NCBI RefSeq assembly: GCF_031326225.1
Contig: NZ_CP133720.1
Coordinates: 496,001 to 560,000 of the forward strand
From: Undibacterium cyanobacteriorum
Lineage (GTDB): Bacteria; Pseudomonadota; Gammaproteobacteria; Burkholderiales; Burkholderiaceae_D
Length of the DNA: 64,000 nucleotides
Direction of reading: 5' to 3'
Shown here in pieces: positions 62,046 to 64,000 of this stretch. Made by a program: the position numbers and the translations under genes. Numbering within the stretch: the first letter of the stretch is position 1; the number at the start of each line of letters is the position of its first letter. The notes beneath the pieces are model-generated. The model searched no databases and was not told the DNA's origin. It saw only the letters and a list, made by a program, of their open reading frames with translations.

Positions 62046-62715
62046 ATCTGTGACGAAATGGTTTTCTGTGTATAGCTGGGCAAAACCAATTAGCGTGATC
62101 GCTTTGTCGAGCGCTGCTTTGTTGAGTTTGCAAGGCTGTGTGGCGATGGTGGTCGGTGGTGCAGTGGTCGGTACGATGGCGGCGATTGATCGCCGTACCT
62201 TGGGCGCACAAACGGAAGATAAGGCGATTGTTTTAAAGGGGGAATCTGCGATTAAGCGCGCCTTATTATCGGATCAAGCGCACGTTAATGTGACGAGCTA
62301 CAACCGACGCGCACTGTTGACCGGTGAGGTACCTGATGCGGAATCTAAAGCAACGGCGGAACGCGAACTAAAAGCGGTACAGGGCGTAACCCTCGTGATG
62401 AACGAGCTAGTCATCGGCAGCCCATCGAGCATTTCTGCAAGATCAAATGATGCCTTGATTACGACCAAGATTAAAGCGTCCTTTGTCGATACCAAAGATA
62501 TCAATGAAAGTGCTTTCAAAGTTGTGACTGAAGCGGGCAATGTTTATTTGATGGGGCGCGTCACGCAACGTGAAGGGGCAACTGCAGCGAGTGTTGCGGC
62601 CGGCGTTAGTGGTGTGAAGAAAGTGACCAAGATGTTTGAGTACATCACGGAAGACGAATTGAAAGCGCTGCAAGCGAGTAAGAGTAAAGTCGATTTGAAT
62701 CAAGAAGAGAAATAA
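62038..62715 (+). CDS. dolP: Dual BON-domain outer-membrane lipoprotein DolP
   Basis: 225 residues from the ATG at 62038, 7 bp after GGAGGT; it overlaps diaA by 8 bp. The long N-terminal signal ends in a lipobox (LSLQGC, Cys34). Two BON domains follow, at about 70-135 (SYNRRALLTGEVPDAESKAT, VTLVMNELVIG) and 148-215 (ALITTKIKASFVDTKDINES, VYLMGRVTQREGATAASVAA). Homologues (YraP/DolP) bind anionic phospholipid at division sites and support outer-membrane integrity. Context and domain content agree. Confidence 0.93.
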   Translation: MNKSVTKWFSVYSWAKPISVIALSSAALLSLQGCVAMVVGGAVVGTMAAIDRRTLGAQTEDKAIVLKGESAIKRALLSDQAHVNVTSYNRRALLTGEVPDAESKATAERELKAVQGVTLVMNELVIGSPSSISARSNDALITTKIKASFVDTKDINESAFKVVTEAGNVYLMGRVTQREGATAASVAAGVSGVKKVTKMFEYITEDELKALQASKSKVDLNQEEK

Positions 62716-62738
62716 TCGACGAAGGTAAGTAAATCACA

Positions 62739-62774
62739 GGCCGTTTCAGAAAATTTTCTAAACGGTCTTTTTTT
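62739..62774 (+). terminator. Rho-independent terminator after dolP
   Basis: GGCCGTTT pairs with AAACGGTC, with an inner AGAAAA/TTTTCT extension, followed by a T-run. It lies immediately before the ribosome-binding site of lemA. Confidence 0.85.
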
Positions 62775-62787
62775 CAGGAGAAGCATC

Positions 62788-63375
62788 ATGACGCTGATCA
62801 TTATTTTGGCAGTACTCGGCTTGTTAGTATTTTGGGCCATTTCAGTTTACAACTCGATGGTGGCGGGGCGTAATCGCTTCAAGAATAGCTATGCACAAAT
62901 CGATGTGCAGCTTAAGCGTCGTTATGATTTGATTCCAAACTTGGTGGAAGTCGCCAAGGGTTACATGAAACACGAACGTGAAACTTTGGAAGCAGTGATT
63001 CAAGCGCGCAATCAGGCGGTGACTGCCAATTCGCAAGTTTCAGCGGATCCGAGCGATGGCGCTGCAGTACAGGCCTTGGCACGTTCCGAAGGCGCATTGG
63101 CTTCCTCCTTAGGAAAAATGTTCGCCTTGTCAGAAGCATACCCAGATCTCAAAGCCAATGAGAATATGCTGCAATTGACGGAAGAGTTGACCAGCACAGA
63201 AAACAAAATTTCTTTTTCGCGTCAGGCTTATAACGACAGCGTGATGCAATACAACACGATGATTGAACAGTTTCCTGGCAATATTTTTGCAGGTATGTTC
63301 GGCTTCAAACAAGGCGAATTGTTACAGGCGACCGAAGCGCCAGAAGAGCGCAAGGCCATTAAAGTTTCGTTTTGA
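62788..63375 (+). CDS. lemA: LemA family protein
   Basis: 195 residues; CAGGAG about 7 bp before the ATG. One N-terminal membrane helix (about 2-21, LIIILAVLGLLVFWAISVYN) is followed by the LemA four-helix domain: NRFKNSYAQIDVQLKRRYDLIPNLVEVAKGYMKHE, the family signature, and later LTEELTSTENKISFSRQAYNDSV. The molecular role is unknown in bacteria. LemA is very often encoded with M48 or TPM-domain proteins, as here. The M48 gene begins 42 bp downstream. Confidence 0.95.
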   Translation: MTLIIILAVLGLLVFWAISVYNSMVAGRNRFKNSYAQIDVQLKRRYDLIPNLVEVAKGYMKHERETLEAVIQARNQAVTANSQVSADPSDGAAVQALARSEGALASSLGKMFALSEAYPDLKANENMLQLTEELTSTENKISFSRQAYNDSVMQYNTMIEQFPGNIFAGMFGFKQGELLQATEAPEERKAIKVSF

Positions 63376-63417
63376 TTGATGTAGGCACGTTGTCGTCCCG
63401 TCTTTGCGATTGAGTCC

Positions 63418-64000
63418 ATGAATTTCTTCGAACACCAACATCAAGCACATCGCGAGAGCAAGAAGCTACTGCTCTTGTTTTTTCTCGCGGTGATTGCGAT
63501 CGTGGTGGCAATTAATTATCTCGCCTTAGGTGTGTGGATTTGGACCAAGGGTGGTGGACACATCGCTTCTTATCACCTCTATCCGACCACCTATTATTGG
63601 ATCGTATCAGGCTTAACGATTGCTTTGATCGCGGGCGGTAGTTTATATCAAATGGCTGAGTTGAGTAGTGGTGGCGAGGCGGTGGCGGAGATGGCCGGTG
63701 GTCGCTTGGTTGATCCAAATTCTAAGGATAGGCAAGAGCGCCGGCTCTTAAATATTGTCGAAGAAATGGCACTTGCATCCGGAATAGCTTGTCCTAAGGT
63801 GTATGTGATGGATGAGGAAGATGCGATCAACGCTTTTGCTGCTGGTTATCATCAAAATGAAGCTGTTGTTGCGGTTACTCGCGGTACCTTAAGTCGCTTA
63901 AATCGCGATGAATTGCAGGGCGTAATCGGGCATGAGTTTAGTCACATTCTCAACGGCGATATGCGTATGAATGTCAAACTCATCGGCGTGTTGTTTGGGA
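63418..64000 (+). CDS. M48-family membrane zinc metallopeptidase (3' end outside window)
   Basis: The frame runs from the ATG at 63418 off the window end, 194 codons seen. Two N-terminal membrane helices (about 16-41 and 58-78) are followed by the peptidase domain with VYVMDEEDAINAFAAGYHQN, VVAVTRGTL and the zinc motif HEFSH at 172-176. This is the HtpX-like M48 architecture, a membrane protease involved in envelope quality control. Its pairing with LemA is common. The C-terminal part, including the third zinc ligand, is not visible. Confidence 0.92.
   Translation, partial: MNFFEHQHQAHRESKKLLLLFFLAVIAIVVAINYLALGVWIWTKGGGHIASYHLYPTTYYWIVSGLTIALIAGGSLYQMAELSSGGEAVAEMAGGRLVDPNSKDRQERRLLNIVEEMALASGIACPKVYVMDEEDAINAFAAGYHQNEAVVAVTRGTLSRLNRDELQGVIGHEFSHILNGDMRMNVKLIGVLFG

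Overview
The window looks like a chromosomal segment from a betaproteobacterium of the Burkholderiales, most likely Oxalobacteraceae-like (Undibacterium/Herbaspirillum/Janthinobacterium relatives). The inference rests on the housekeeping blocks gatCAB | mreBCD-mrdA-rodA-rlpA and rsmI | yraN-diaA-dolP-lemA-M48 peptidase, moderate GC, and LPS/exopolysaccharide genes of Gram-negative type. No rRNA, tRNA, CRISPR array, insertion sequence or phage gene was seen.

Layout. (1) 1-11,076: a surface-polysaccharide locus of the ABC-transporter type. It holds two GT4 glycosyltransferases (the first cut by the window edge), Wzt and Wzm, and ManC (GDP-mannose synthesis), the last three on the minus strand. 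Then come a coiled-coil methyltransferase and a 1,123-aa protein with three glycosyltransferase modules. (2) 11,123-16,883: a CRP-type regulator, then divergently a FecR-domain protein, a CHASE2 class III nucleotide cyclase and a TPR/beta-barrel outer-membrane protein. (3) 17,196-41,186: two tandem giant genes (3,929 and 3,925 codons) for type I-secreted RTX/Ig-like surface proteins with N-terminal DUF4214. They are nearly identical until about residue 3,380 and then diverge. (4) 41,576-48,409: a small lipoprotein, another GT4 enzyme, and a complete type I secretion operon (ABC exporter, HlyD-type adaptor, TolC-type channel). (5) 48,608-64,000: conserved housekeeping genes, ending in an M48 peptidase cut by the window edge.

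Most interesting reading. Both giant genes and the secretion operon have perfect TGTGA-N6-TCACA CRP half-sites. All three promoters share one geometry: a -10-like hexamer starts 29.5 bp downstream of the site centre, as expected for a class II CRP promoter (site at -41.5). The two giant-gene sites lie at exactly the same distance from their ATGs. The same window encodes a CRP-type regulator with the R-E-x3-R recognition residues and a CHASE2 cyclase. The locus therefore looks like a self-contained cAMP-controlled giant surface-protein secretion system beside an ABC-exported polysaccharide, reminiscent in organisation of Caulobacter S-layer loci (RTX protein + T1SS + O-polysaccharide genes). 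The cyclase has Val where the transition-state Asn of class III cyclases is expected, so its activity must be tested rather than assumed.

Limits: family assignments come from reading motifs and domain order, without database search. The 12-kb tandem repeat is also a likely place for assembly error.
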